Source: Nocardia sp. NBC_00508
GTDB taxonomy: Bacteria; Actinomycetota; Actinomycetes; Mycobacteriales; Mycobacteriaceae
Assembly: GCF_036346875.1 (NCBI RefSeq)
Contig: NZ_CP107852.1
Coordinates: 5,456,001-5,520,000 of the forward strand
DNA: 64,000 nt
Reading direction: 5' to 3'
This document shows positions 51,791 to 60,180 of the stretch, piece by piece. The stretch's first letter is position 1; each line of letters begins with the position of its first letter. The notes beneath the pieces are model-generated. The model saw only the letters and a list, made by a program, of their open reading frames with translations, was not told the origin of the DNA and searched no databases. A program made the position numbers and the translations under genes.

Positions 51791-53256
51791 GTCCGACCAC
51801 GCTGTCGGCGGCCGAGCTGGCCGAGAAAATCCACGGCGGGGAACTGTCCTCGGTGGAGGTGACCCAGGCGCATCTGGATCGGATCGCCGCGGTCGACGGT
51901 GAATACCACGCCTTCCTGCATGTCGCGCCGGAGCAGGCGCTGGCGGCCGCGGCGGAGGTGGACGCCGCGATCGCGTCGGGCGCCCCGCCCGCCTCGCCGC
52001 TGGCCGGAGTTCCCTTGGCGCTCAAGGACGTATTCACTACCACGGACATGCCCACCACCTGCGCGTCGAAGATCCTCGAGGGCTGGGTGTCGCCGTACGA
52101 CGCAACGGTCACCACGAAACTGCGCGCCGCGGGCATCCCGATCCTCGGCAAGACCAACATGGACGAGTTCGCGATGGGCTCCTCCACCGAGAACTCGGCC
52201 TACGGCCCGACTCGCAACCCGTGGGACACCACCCGCGTCCCGGGCGGCTCGGGCGGCGGTTCCGCGGCCGCGCTGGCCTCGAACCAGGCGCCGCTGGCCA
52301 TCGGGACCGACACCGGCGGGTCGATCCGCCAGCCCGCCGCCGTCACCGCGACCGTCGGGACCAAGCCGACCTACGGCACGGTGTCCCGCTTCGGCCTGGT
52401 CGCCTGCGCCTCGTCGCTGGACCAGGGCGGTCCGTGCGGCCGGACGGTGCTGGACACCGCGCTGCTGCACGAGGTGATCGCCGGATACGACCCACGCGAT
52501 TCCACCTCCCGCGACGTGCCGGTGCCGCCGGTTGTCGCGGCCGCACGCGCGGGGGCCAACGGCGATCTGCGTGGCGTGAAAGTCGGTGTGGTGAAAGAAC
52601 TGCACTCCGACAGTTATCAGCCGGGCGTGCTCGCCTCGTTCGACGCCGCGGTGGCGGTGCTGAAGGATCTCGGCGCCGAGGTGGTCGAAGTGTCGTGTCC
52701 GCACTTCGAATACGGGCTGCCGTCCTACTATCTGGTGATGCCGTCGGAGGTGTCGTCGAACCTGGCGCGGTTCGACGCCATGCGCTACGGCCTGCGTGTC
52801 GCCGACGACGGGCAGCACAGTGCCGAGCAGGTCATGGCGGCCACGCGTGCGGCCGGGTTCGGCCCGGAAGTCAAGCGGCGCATCATGATCGGCACCTACG
52901 CGCTGTCGGCGGGGTACTACGACGCCTACTACGGCCAGGCGCTCAAGGTGCGTACGCTCATCGCCCGCGACTTCGACAAGGCTTATGAGCAGGTCGACGT
53001 GCTCGTCTCGCCGACAAGCCCGTTCACCCCGTGGAAGCTGGGTGAGAAGGTCGACGACCCGCTGGCCATGTACCTGTCGGACCTGTGCACCCTGCCCACC
53101 AACCTGGCCGGGCACCCGGCCATGTCGGTCCCGTCCGGTCTGAGCCAGGACGACGGCATGCCGGTCGGCCTCCAGATCATGGCTCCCGCCCTCGCCGACG
53201 ACCGCCTCTACCGGGTGGGCGCCGCCTACGAAGCCGCGCGCGGTCCCATCGCCTGA
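51787..53256 (+). CDS. gatA: Aspartyl/glutamyl-tRNA amidotransferase subunit A
   Basis: A 489-residue amidase-signature enzyme that frees ammonia from glutamine for tRNA amidation. The Ser-cisSer-Lys triad region is visible: PLALKDVF (Lys), GGSGGGSAAAL (cis-Ser) and TDTGGSIRQPAA (nucleophile Ser). ATGA overlap with gatC couples translation. Corresponds to Rv3011c. The usual downstream pfkA/gatB genes are absent here, and a strong terminator follows, so gatB must lie elsewhere. Confidence 0.97.
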   Translation: MSPTTLSAAELAEKIHGGELSSVEVTQAHLDRIAAVDGEYHAFLHVAPEQALAAAAEVDAAIASGAPPASPLAGVPLALKDVFTTTDMPTTCASKILEGWVSPYDATVTTKLRAAGIPILGKTNMDEFAMGSSTENSAYGPTRNPWDTTRVPGGSGGGSAAALASNQAPLAIGTDTGGSIRQPAAVTATVGTKPTYGTVSRFGLVACASSLDQGGPCGRTVLDTALLHEVIAGYDPRDSTSRDVPVPPVVAAARAGANGDLRGVKVGVVKELHSDSYQPGVLASFDAAVAVLKDLGAEVVEVSCPHFEYGLPSYYLVMPSEVSSNLARFDAMRYGLRVADDGQHSAEQVMAATRAAGFGPEVKRRIMIGTYALSAGYYDAYYGQALKVRTLIARDFDKAYEQVDVLVSPTSPFTPWKLGEKVDDPLAMYLSDLCTLPTNLAGHPAMSVPSGLSQDDGMPVGLQIMAPALADDRLYRVGAAYEAARGPIA

Positions 53257-53262
53257 CGTACC

Positions 53263-53326
53263 GGTCCTCGCAGAGCCGTTGGATTCCTCGCCTAGGCAGC
53301 GAGGAACCGAGCGGCTTTGCGAGACC
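53263..53326 (+). terminator. Extended hairpin after gatA
   Basis: Inner perfect arms TTCCTCGC and GCGAGGAA with loop CTAGGCA; outward AGCCG/CGGCT and CTCGCA/TGCGAG continue the stem with small bulges. It starts 7 bases after the gatA stop. Confidence 0.75.
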
Positions 53327-53348
53327 GAGTGTGGGGAGCAGCGCGCGG

Positions 53349-54299
53349 CTATACGGGCCAGGTGAATTCGGGGTCGGTCACGTAGTCCTGGCGCCGTTGG
53401 TCCAATGCGATCGCCACCATCTGGTGCGCGCCTGGGCCGATGACCTTGCGCAGCGGTGGATTCGGCATGTTCACGAGCTCGATCAAGCCTGCGGCGCCGA
53501 TCTCCGGGGACGCCTCGATCCACTCGGTCTCGGTGCCGGGCGCGTCGCTCGAGGCGAGATCCGCTGATTCGCCTCCGCGAGTGGTGGATTCCCCTGGAAC
53601 GGCCGCAGGTTCGGATCCGTCCGGCGTGCCGCTGGTTGCGGTCGCCGGGGCGTCGGCGGGCGCCTTCGTCGGATAGTCCGGCATGCCGAGGACGGCGCTA
53701 CGCAGGTCTTCGTAGGCCGGGATACCGGTGGCGAACCGCATGCTCGACTTGGCCCAGTCGGTGTCGAAGCCGCCCATCTGGGCGAGCGTGACCCGGACAC
53801 CGAACGGGCGCAGTTCGTCGGCCAGCGAGGCGCTGAACCCTTCCAACGCCCATTTGCTCGCGTTGTACATGCTGAACAGCGGGAGGCTGCCCACGGCGCC
53901 GACCGTGGAGATCTGCACGATGTGCCCGGAGCCCTGTGCGCGCAGGTGCGGCGCCGCCGCCTGGGAAACCCAGAGCGCGCCATAGAAATTGGTGTCCATC
54001 TGGTCGCGGATCTGGGCTTCGGTCAGTTCCTCCAGCGCGCCGACCAGGCCGTAACCCGCGTTGTTCACGATCACGTCGATTGTGCCCATCAGCGCGAACG
54101 CCTTGTCCACGGTGGCGATCGCGGCCTCCCGTTCGCGCACGTCCAAGGGCAGCACGGTCAGCCGGTCATCGGCGAGTTCCGCCATGGACTCCGGATTCCG
54201 GGCGGTCGCGACCACACGATCGCCCGCGGCGAGCGCGGCGGTCGTGAATGCTCGGCCGAGCCCGCGGTTGGCGCCGGTGATGAACCAGGTTCTGGTCAC
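53349..54299 (-). CDS. SDR family oxidoreductase with a low-complexity insertion
   Basis: 316 residues. NAD(P) motif WFITGANRGLGRAF, NNAGYG, catalytic Ser in QISTVGAVG and YNASK (145-149). A stretch of about 50 residues (about 210-262: DAPATATSGTPDGSEPAAVP and following) is rich in Ala/Pro/Ser/Thr/Asp/Glu, is absent from ordinary SDRs and should be disordered. Start is GTG with AAAGGA upstream. It is divergent from a TetR gene and carries one of two matched operators, so TetR repression is likely. Confidence 0.85.
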   Translation of the reverse strand: MTRTWFITGANRGLGRAFTTAALAAGDRVVATARNPESMAELADDRLTVLPLDVREREAAIATVDKAFALMGTIDVIVNNAGYGLVGALEELTEAQIRDQMDTNFYGALWVSQAAAPHLRAQGSGHIVQISTVGAVGSLPLFSMYNASKWALEGFSASLADELRPFGVRVTLAQMGGFDTDWAKSSMRFATGIPAYEDLRSAVLGMPDYPTKAPADAPATATSGTPDGSEPAAVPGESTTRGGESADLASSDAPGTETEWIEASPEIGAAGLIELVNMPNPPLRKVIGPGAHQMVAIALDQRRQDYVTDPEFTWPV

Positions 54300-54316
54300 G
54301 AAGAATCCTTTCGTAG

Positions 54317-54333
54317 CGAGACGATCCGTCTCG
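54317..54333. promoter_or_regulatory. TetR operator O1, SDR side
   Basis: CGAGACG-ATC-CGTCTCG: perfect 7-bp arms, 3-base spacer. Identical arms and spacing to O2. Lies 18 bases before the SDR start codon. Confidence 0.75.
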
Positions 54334-54371
54334 TTTGAGAACGATGCCAAGCAAACCCGGGCTTGTCAAGA

Positions 54372-54388
54372 CGAGACGTATCGTCTCG
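54372..54388. promoter_or_regulatory. TetR operator O2, tetR side
   Basis: CGAGACG-TAT-CGTCTCG, extended by one more base pair each side (ACGAGACG/CGTCTCGT). It lies immediately upstream of the tetR -10 element, overlapping the expected -35, indicating autorepression. Confidence 0.75.
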
Positions 54389-54396
54389 TCGTCTGC

Positions 54397-54402
54397 TAGA
54401 GT
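54397..54402 (+). promoter_or_regulatory. -10 element (TAGAGT) of leaderless tetR
   Basis: Six bases before the ATG at 54409. Confidence 0.5.
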
Positions 54403-54408
54403 GGCGGC

Positions 54409-54996
54409 ATGCCCGACACTCCTTCCGTCGCGCGGCGCAGCGAACGGGCCCGCGCCGCGATCCTCACTGCCGCCGCCGAGCTGATCCGCGAACTGCCCTA
54501 CGCGAAGCTGGGCATCGAAGCGATCGCGGCCCGTGCGGGTGTCGGCAAACAGACCATCTACCGCTGGTGGCCCTCGAAGGGGGCGGTCGTGTTCGACGCC
54601 ATGCTCGAATCCGATTCCGGCCCTGCGGGTCCCGCCCTGCCGGATACCGGCGACGTCGAGGCCGACCTGCGCGAGTTGCTGCGCGGCTCGATCGCCGCTA
54701 TGACCGATCCGGGTTTCGAATCCTTCCTGCGGGCGATGTACGTCGAGATCCAGCAGGACCCCGAACTGGGCGCCGCTTATCGCGAACGGCTGCTGCTGCC
54801 GCAGCGCTCCGCCATCGCCGATCGGCTCGCCGCCGCCGTCGACGCGGGTGAACTGCGCGCCGACCTGGATCTCGACTTCGCTGTCGACCTGCTGCTCGGC
54901 CCTACGCAAATGCGGTGGTCGCTGGGGCTCGGCGGACTCACCAAGGACTATGCCGACGTGGCGCTGGAGGCTGCGCTGGCGTATCTGCGGGCGTGA
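54409..54996 (+). CDS. TetR family transcriptional regulator
   Basis: 195 residues. The N-terminal HTH shows RAAILTAAAELIRELPYAKLGIEAIAARAGVGKQTIYRWWPSK, the TetR hallmark. The C-terminal all-helical ligand domain ends VALEAALAYL. Two identical-arm palindromes in the intergenic region to the divergent SDR gene are its probable operators. The inducing ligand is unknown, probably an SDR substrate. Confidence 0.93.
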   Translation: MPDTPSVARRSERARAAILTAAAELIRELPYAKLGIEAIAARAGVGKQTIYRWWPSKGAVVFDAMLESDSGPAGPALPDTGDVEADLRELLRGSIAAMTDPGFESFLRAMYVEIQQDPELGAAYRERLLLPQRSAIADRLAAAVDAGELRADLDLDFAVDLLLGPTQMRWSLGLGGLTKDYADVALEAALAYLRA

Positions 54997-55136
54997 TGCC
55001 CGGCCGCGATGGTGCGTCGGTCGCCCGCGGAAACTCGGTCACCCGCTGCCCGGCTCCCTGGAACGTGCCACGCTGCACCGGAACTCGCTAGCAGGGCGAG
55101 GGCTGTATGCGGGGGCGGACGCCGAGCATGTCTCGA

Positions 55137-55583
55137 TCAGGAGGCTCGCAGCGACTCGGCTTGCTTCCGGATGCCTTCGGTCATGTCCTCGAAACCGCGG
55201 CGCAGGTTCTTGCCGAGCAGCGCGACGACCACGGGATGTAGCCATCCTCCGAGTTCGAAGTGCGACTCGTACCGGGCGCGGTTGTCCGCGAGGGGCGTCA
55301 CGGTGTGTGAGCGGAGGCTGTGCAGCGCGCCCAGGGGAACCGGCTTCATCGCATAGCTGAGTTCGCGGCCGGGGGTATGGGAACGGATCCACTCGCGCTG
55401 TTTACGCGGGCTGGAACCGGAGACGTGCACGAGCATGTCGATCGGCTCGCCGGGAACCAGGGAACTGCGGCACTCCGTGACGAAGGGATTCCATTCGCCG
55501 TAGCGGGGGAAGTCGGTGACCACCTGCCAGACCAGCTCGGCGGGGGCGTCGATGTCGACGGCGAGATCGATGACAAAGGCCAT
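55137..55583 (-). CDS. SRPBCC family protein
   Basis: A 148-residue START/polyketide-cyclase-fold protein: VDIDAPAELVWQVVTDFPRYGEWNPFV is the family opening, and the amphipathic C-terminal helix covers the last 25 residues. Such proteins bind hydrophobic ligands. A perfect KstR-type operator lies 8 bases before the start codon, so expression with sterol catabolism genes is likely. The overlapping TCTAAT could be a leaderless -10. Confidence 0.85.
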   Translation of the reverse strand: MAFVIDLAVDIDAPAELVWQVVTDFPRYGEWNPFVTECRSSLVPGEPIDMLVHVSGSSPRKQREWIRSHTPGRELSYAMKPVPLGALHSLRSHTVTPLADNRARYESHFELGGWLHPVVVALLGKNLRRGFEDMTEGIRKQAESLRAS

Positions 55584-55591
55584 GAAGGAAT

Positions 55592-55605
55592 TAGAACACG
55601 TTCTA
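55592..55605. promoter_or_regulatory. KstR-type operator
   Basis: TAGAACACGTTCTA fits the published KstR consensus TnnAACnnGTTnnA exactly and is a perfect inverted repeat (TAGAAC/GTTCTA). It overlaps the promoter of the SRPBCC gene. Confidence 0.75.
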
Positions 55606-55637
55606 CGAAGGATGGCTGTGCGTCCGCGCCGAGCGGG

Positions 55638-57044
55638 TCAGCAGCCGCCCATCGCAGTGCCCTGGTCGGTCCCATAGCGATGGCCGTGACCCGGGGGAGC
55701 GTCGAGCGCGGCGAGCAGGTCGGCCGTGGTCTGCGCGAAGCTGATCAGCGGAAGCCACCGGGGGACCGGAGCGTCGGTGCGGGCGCCGGTCAGGTCGGGC
55801 GCGCGCCAGAGCTGGGTGAGCGACCAGTGGATCACCGGATCGGAGGTGTTGGCCAGCACGGTGGCGCCGCCGCGATGGACCTGGCCGGCCGGGGGCCCGG
55901 CCCACAGCGCCGCACAGGTGCGGCTGTCCTGGTCGGTGTCGTCGGCGAAGACGGCGTTGCCGCCCAGCGCGCCGAGGCTCTGGCCGTACATATACAGCCT
56001 CGGCTTGTGCGTCAGGCCCTGGAGATGGTTCTCCACGGCCGTGAACAGGCTGCGCGCGGCGGTCACGGCGGCTTCGCGGCCGAACACGAACGTCGCCCAG
56101 CTCGGTAGGTAGGAGTACTGCAGCCCGACCAGTGCGACGTCACCGTCGAAGCGCTCATCGAGTCCCGCGACGGCGTTGGCGTCGATCCACCCAGACCCGG
56201 TCGGCACCGTGACGACCAGATGCGAGCGGGTGAAGCCGCCCGAACGTTCCAGTTCCCGGATCGCCAGGGCGACCCGACTCTCCAAGTCCGGCGCCGAAGC
56301 CACCCCGACGTAGACCCGCACCGCCCGCACCTGCCCGTCGCTCACGAACTTGCGTCCCTCGGCGCCCAGCGACGACCAGCTCACCGCCGACGCGGTGCTG
56401 CCTGACCCGGTACGCGAAACCGGCCGCACCAGAGTCGGATCCAGCTCGGCATTGGCACCGGCATACACCGAATCACGCCACCCGACCACAGCGGGCATGC
56501 CGACGACATACAGCAGAATCGCCACGACCGCGATCAGCGAGACTCCTCGCGCCCAGCTCAGTCTGCGCAGGGCCCAGGCGATCGACCGGGTGGCGCCGAC
56601 GAACAGGCCGATGATGAGCGCCGCGCCGAGCGCGCACCGCAACCAGTAGTCGGTCCCGATCCGCGGGGTCCCCATCGCCGCGCGCAGCCGGTTCTGCCAG
56701 TGGCCCGCGTTCGCCGCCGCGCCCACGACCAGCACCGACATCGCGATCAGCAGGGGCAGCCGCACCCAGCCCTGGCGCTCATTGATGTCGACAGCCCACC
56801 GCCGCAGGACGACGCGCAAGACTCCCGCGACGCCGAGCGTGATCGCCGCGAGGAGCCCCGTCAGCACGCCTTGCGCGCTGGGCGTACGGGGGAGCAGTCC
56901 GGGCGCCAACGATGCCAGCACGCCGATCCCGGTCCCGAGTGTCGTGCCGATCCGTGGCGGCAGGGCTCGGCGCCCCGCATCGAGCAGTGTGGTCATAGCC
57001 CAGCGGCGACGATTCTGGGGCGCCGCGAAAGCGGAAACGGTCAT
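55638..57044 (-). CDS. Membrane alpha/beta-hydrolase (Abhydrolase_9-type)
   Basis: 468 residues. The N-terminal about 180 residues contain several transmembrane helices (for example GVSLIAVVAILLYVVGMPAV). The C-terminal catalytic domain has the nucleophile elbow YGQSLGALGG and the conserved VRVYVGVASAPDLESR start. This two-part architecture is an actinobacterial family without a firmly assigned substrate. The ATG overlaps the stop of the phospholipase A2 gene by 4 bases, suggesting joint action on lipids (inference). Confidence 0.85.
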   Translation of the reverse strand: MTVSAFAAPQNRRRWAMTTLLDAGRRALPPRIGTTLGTGIGVLASLAPGLLPRTPSAQGVLTGLLAAITLGVAGVLRVVLRRWAVDINERQGWVRLPLLIAMSVLVVGAAANAGHWQNRLRAAMGTPRIGTDYWLRCALGAALIIGLFVGATRSIAWALRRLSWARGVSLIAVVAILLYVVGMPAVVGWRDSVYAGANAELDPTLVRPVSRTGSGSTASAVSWSSLGAEGRKFVSDGQVRAVRVYVGVASAPDLESRVALAIRELERSGGFTRSHLVVTVPTGSGWIDANAVAGLDERFDGDVALVGLQYSYLPSWATFVFGREAAVTAARSLFTAVENHLQGLTHKPRLYMYGQSLGALGGNAVFADDTDQDSRTCAALWAGPPAGQVHRGGATVLANTSDPVIHWSLTQLWRAPDLTGARTDAPVPRWLPLISFAQTTADLLAALDAPPGHGHRYGTDQGTAMGGC

Positions 57045-57835
57045 CTCGGGACCCCTGCTTCGGCAATGGCATTCGCCGAGCCGATCGCGAACGCGACCCC
57101 GCGCTGCCGGTTGCGCACGGTGAGAACGGCAGCCAGTCCGGCGATTCCGGCCCCGAGCACTCCGAGCAGCTTCCAGCTCGCCGTCGAATCGGAATCCGCC
57201 GCGCCGAGCATGGATTCGACCACCGGTGCGCCGTAGTCCTGCCGACGGGAGTTCAGATCGACGGCGGTGTTCGCGATCGACGCCATCGCATCGCAGCGGG
57301 CGCGGGAGAACGGATCGACGCGGGCCGCGCAGGCTTGGTGCATGTGCCGGTCCAGCATCGCGTCCAAGGCCTGCCGCGCCCACGGCCCCAGCGGCTCGCC
57401 CCGCTGCTCGGCGTAGCGCAACAGGTCGTAGCCGAGGTCGTGGGCCTTGCACGCGGTATCGAACTCCGCGGGCAGGGTCACCGGCGAGGAACAGTCACCT
57501 CGTGGATTGACCACGAGACCGTCCACCGCGCTCGGACGGTAGCCGAACGAAGCGACGAAGTCCGGCGGGATGGTGCTGAGCGCACCGGGGCCATCCGCGG
57601 CGAGTTCGGCGACGGCGGCGACGGCCTGCGCGCTCTCGATCGGCGCGGCCGCCGCGGCGGCCTGAGGTGCGGGCGCGAGGAACACCGTCGCCGCCATGGT
57701 GGTCAATGCCGTCGCCGTCAACGCCGCGTAGCGTCGCGTCGCTCCGGAAGTGGAAGGGGTTGCGGCGGAACGGGTTCGGGCTCCTGCGGCCGATGCGGAC
57801 CGGGTCACTGGTCCTGCGCTGGTCGGTGTGCTCAT
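57041..57835 (-). CDS. Secreted prokaryotic phospholipase A2 with C-terminal membrane anchor
   Basis: 264 residues. A basic n-region and hydrophobic stretch (AALTATALTTMAATVFLAPAPQ) form the export signal. The PLA2 catalytic motif is CKAHDLGYDLLR (His132-Asp133), with further cysteines (115, 129, 169, 181) for disulfides. A hydrophobic segment at 222-241 followed by RNRQR would anchor the protein to the membrane, which classical short secreted PLA2s lack. Translationally coupled to the alpha/beta-hydrolase. Confidence 0.82.
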   Translation of the reverse strand: MSTPTSAGPVTRSASAAGARTRSAATPSTSGATRRYAALTATALTTMAATVFLAPAPQAAAAAAPIESAQAVAAVAELAADGPGALSTIPPDFVASFGYRPSAVDGLVVNPRGDCSSPVTLPAEFDTACKAHDLGYDLLRYAEQRGEPLGPWARQALDAMLDRHMHQACAARVDPFSRARCDAMASIANTAVDLNSRRQDYGAPVVESMLGAADSDSTASWKLLGVLGAGIAGLAAVLTVRNRQRGVAFAIGSANAIAEAGVPR

Positions 57836-58077
57836 GGCGATGACGTTAGGGACCCGGTTCGCGCGGGCGCCTCACGCCCGGGAAGGTTTCGCGCCCCGGG
57901 CCGTCGGGGGAGCCCGTGGCACCGTCTCGTACCGGGGTACCGCGTCCGAAATCACTCCTGCGTATGAGGGCGCGATGAGCTGGAGGTTTCTAGTGTCGTA
58001 GGAATGAGCGGTCGGGACCGGAGACGGCAGCGGAGCGTGACCACGGAGGGCCTACTCGGGCAGAAAGGGGACACAGC

Positions 58078-59292
58078 ATGAACCGGCGAAGTAGTGCCCG
58101 GGCGCGGCGACTGGACGCACGGACCTGGTTCGATCTGGGCACACTGCTGGTCGGGCTGATCTTGTACGCGGTGGCGTGGCCGACCTTGCATCTGACCCAC
58201 GCGGTGCCCCCGGCCGCGCAGCCGTTCATCGCGGCGCTGGCCGCCTTCCCGGTGCTGCTCGTGCGGATCAACCCGGCGTTGGGCTGGGCCATCTCGGCGG
58301 GCTCGGCGCTGGTCATCTCGCTGGCGATTCCGCATCAGCCCGACAACGAGCTGCCGTTCCAGGTCGTGCACGTGCTGAGCCTGCTGGTGCTGTTGTTCGC
58401 GGTGGCGCTGCGCGCGCCGGGGCAGATCGTCGCGCTCGCCTGGGGGGCCACGGCGCTGTTGTTCGCGACGGCGATGCCCGGCGAAGGGGACGCGTTCGCG
58501 AACGCCGCGTGGGGCTGGCCGATCGCGCTCGCGGCACTTGTGCTGTTCGGCCTGCTCATCCGCTGGCTGGCGCTGTCGCGGCGGCAGTTGGTGCGCCAGG
58601 AGGAAGAGAACGAACTCGAGCGGGCTCGCAGGACCATCCTGGAGGAGAAGGCGCGCATCGCCCGCGACCTGCACGACGTGGTCGCCCACCACATGTCCCT
58701 GGTCGTGGTGCAGGCGCAGACCGCTCCCTACCGGGTCGAGGGCGTCACCCCGGCCGCTCGCGCCGAGTTCGAGTCGATCGGCGCCACGGCGCGCGAGGCG
58801 CTCAACGAGATCCGCGGCATGCTCGGCGTCCTGCGCAGCGACGGCCAGCTGCCCGAGCACGCGCCGCAGCCGAAGGCCGCCGACGTGGTCGGCCTGTTCG
58901 AGGGCGCGCGACGTGCGGGGGTCGACGTCACCTGGACGGTCGATGGCGCGCTGGACACGATCCCCGAGACCACCGGCCTCGCCCTCTATCGCATCGCCCA
59001 GGAATCGCTGTCCAACGCCTCTCGGCACGCACCGGGAGCCCCGGTCCACGTGCGGCTCGTCCGCGGTGCGGACCTGTTGCTCACGGTAGGCAACGGTCCG
59101 GGAGCCGCACCCGCCCGACCGGCGGCCAACGGTGGCCACGGCATCGCAGGCATGCAGGCGCGGGCAGTGGCCGTCGGCGGTGAGGTCTCGGCCGGTCCCC
59201 GCGACGATGGCGGCTTCGAAGTCCGCGCCCGCCTCCCACTCGCACTGCCGAGCGACGCCGCCGCACCGACGCATGCGGCGTCGGCACGGTAG
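58078..59292 (+). CDS. Two-component sensor histidine kinase (NarL/DesK-type)
   Basis: 404 residues. Five or so transmembrane helices in the first 170 residues without a large extracellular domain, then HisKA_3 dimerisation with the phospho-His in RIARDLHDVVAHHMSL, and HATPase with GGHGIAGMQARA. Likely senses membrane state. Partner regulator lies 215 bases downstream with its own promoter. Shine-Dalgarno AGAAAGGGG precedes the ATG. The kinase lacks obvious neighbouring targets apart from itself. Confidence 0.93.
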   Translation: MNRRSSARARRLDARTWFDLGTLLVGLILYAVAWPTLHLTHAVPPAAQPFIAALAAFPVLLVRINPALGWAISAGSALVISLAIPHQPDNELPFQVVHVLSLLVLLFAVALRAPGQIVALAWGATALLFATAMPGEGDAFANAAWGWPIALAALVLFGLLIRWLALSRRQLVRQEEENELERARRTILEEKARIARDLHDVVAHHMSLVVVQAQTAPYRVEGVTPAARAEFESIGATAREALNEIRGMLGVLRSDGQLPEHAPQPKAADVVGLFEGARRAGVDVTWTVDGALDTIPETTGLALYRIAQESLSNASRHAPGAPVHVRLVRGADLLLTVGNGPGAAPARPAANGGHGIAGMQARAVAVGGEVSAGPRDDGGFEVRARLPLALPSDAAAPTHAASAR

Positions 59293-59495
59293 GTCGAACG
59301 CGATGAGATCGTGCGCCTACGCGGCGCACCAAGGAGTCGAGCGCGGCAGGGCGGGTTCCGAGCTACGACGTGCCAGGTAGACGGCGATCCGCCGACAGTT
59401 CGGCAGCTTTCGTGAGAGGACCTCGCCGCGAGCGAGGCGGACCCGGATGCGGGCTCATCGGGCGAATGGGACAGCGCGTACGCGCGAGAGGCAAT

Positions 59496-59501
59496 TAGGG
59501 T
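59496..59501 (+). promoter_or_regulatory. -10 element (TAGGGT) of the leaderless response regulator gene
   Basis: Six bases before the GTG at 59508. Confidence 0.5.
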
Positions 59502-59507
59502 GGGCGG

Positions 59508-60173
59508 GTGGCAATTACCGTGTTGATCGCCGACGACCAGGCCATGGTCCGGCAGGGGTTCGGAGCGCTGCTCGCGGCTCAGCCGGACATCAGCGTCGTG
59601 GGCGACGCGGCGGACGGGAAGGTCGCGGTGGCCGAGGCCAAGCGGCTGCGTCCGGACGTGGTGCTGATGGATGTGCGCATGCCGGAGATGAACGGACTGG
59701 ACGCGGCCCGCGCCATCCTGGCCGCGGGGTTCGACCCGCCGGTGCGCGTGCTGATGCTCACCACCTTCGACATCGATGATTACGTCTACGAGGCACTGGG
59801 CCTCGGCGCCAGCGGATTTCTGCTCAAGGACGCGCCCGCCGAGGAATTGGTGCGTGCGGTGCGGGTGGTCGCCGACGGCCAGGCACTGCTCGCGCCGACC
59901 GTCACGCGCAGGCTCATCGCCGATGTCACCCGCCGACGCGGCGCCGCGCGGGCCAAGCAGGCATCGCAGCTGACCGCGCTGACCCCGCGTGAGCGGGAGG
60001 TGCTGGAGCTGATCGCCAAGGGCATGTCGAATTCCGAGATCGCCGAGACCCTCTTCGTGGCCGAGCAGACCGTGAAAACCCATGTGTCCAAGGTGTTCTC
60101 GAAGCTGAACCTGCGCGATCGCGCCCAGGCGGTCGTCTTGGCCTACGAGACCGGCCTGGTCACTCCGGGCTGA
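59508..60173 (+). CDS. LuxR/NarL-family response regulator
   Basis: 221 residues. REC domain with phospho-Asp in VVLMDVRMPEMNGLD and FLLKDA; LuxR HTH LTPREREVLELIAKGMSNSEIAETLFVAEQTVKTHV. Pairs with the preceding histidine kinase. The target genes are unknown; the convergent lipoprotein gene stops 7 bases away. Confidence 0.95.
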   Translation: MAITVLIADDQAMVRQGFGALLAAQPDISVVGDAADGKVAVAEAKRLRPDVVLMDVRMPEMNGLDAARAILAAGFDPPVRVLMLTTFDIDDYVYEALGLGASGFLLKDAPAEELVRAVRVVADGQALLAPTVTRRLIADVTRRRGAARAKQASQLTALTPREREVLELIAKGMSNSEIAETLFVAEQTVKTHVSKVFSKLNLRDRAQAVVLAYETGLVTPG

Positions 60174-60180
60174 TCCGGGT

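Noticed and set aside
57836..58077. Promoter/operator for the kinase gene
   Set aside because: Some short inverted segments exist but none is better than expected at this GC content; only the Shine-Dalgarno sequence is convincing.
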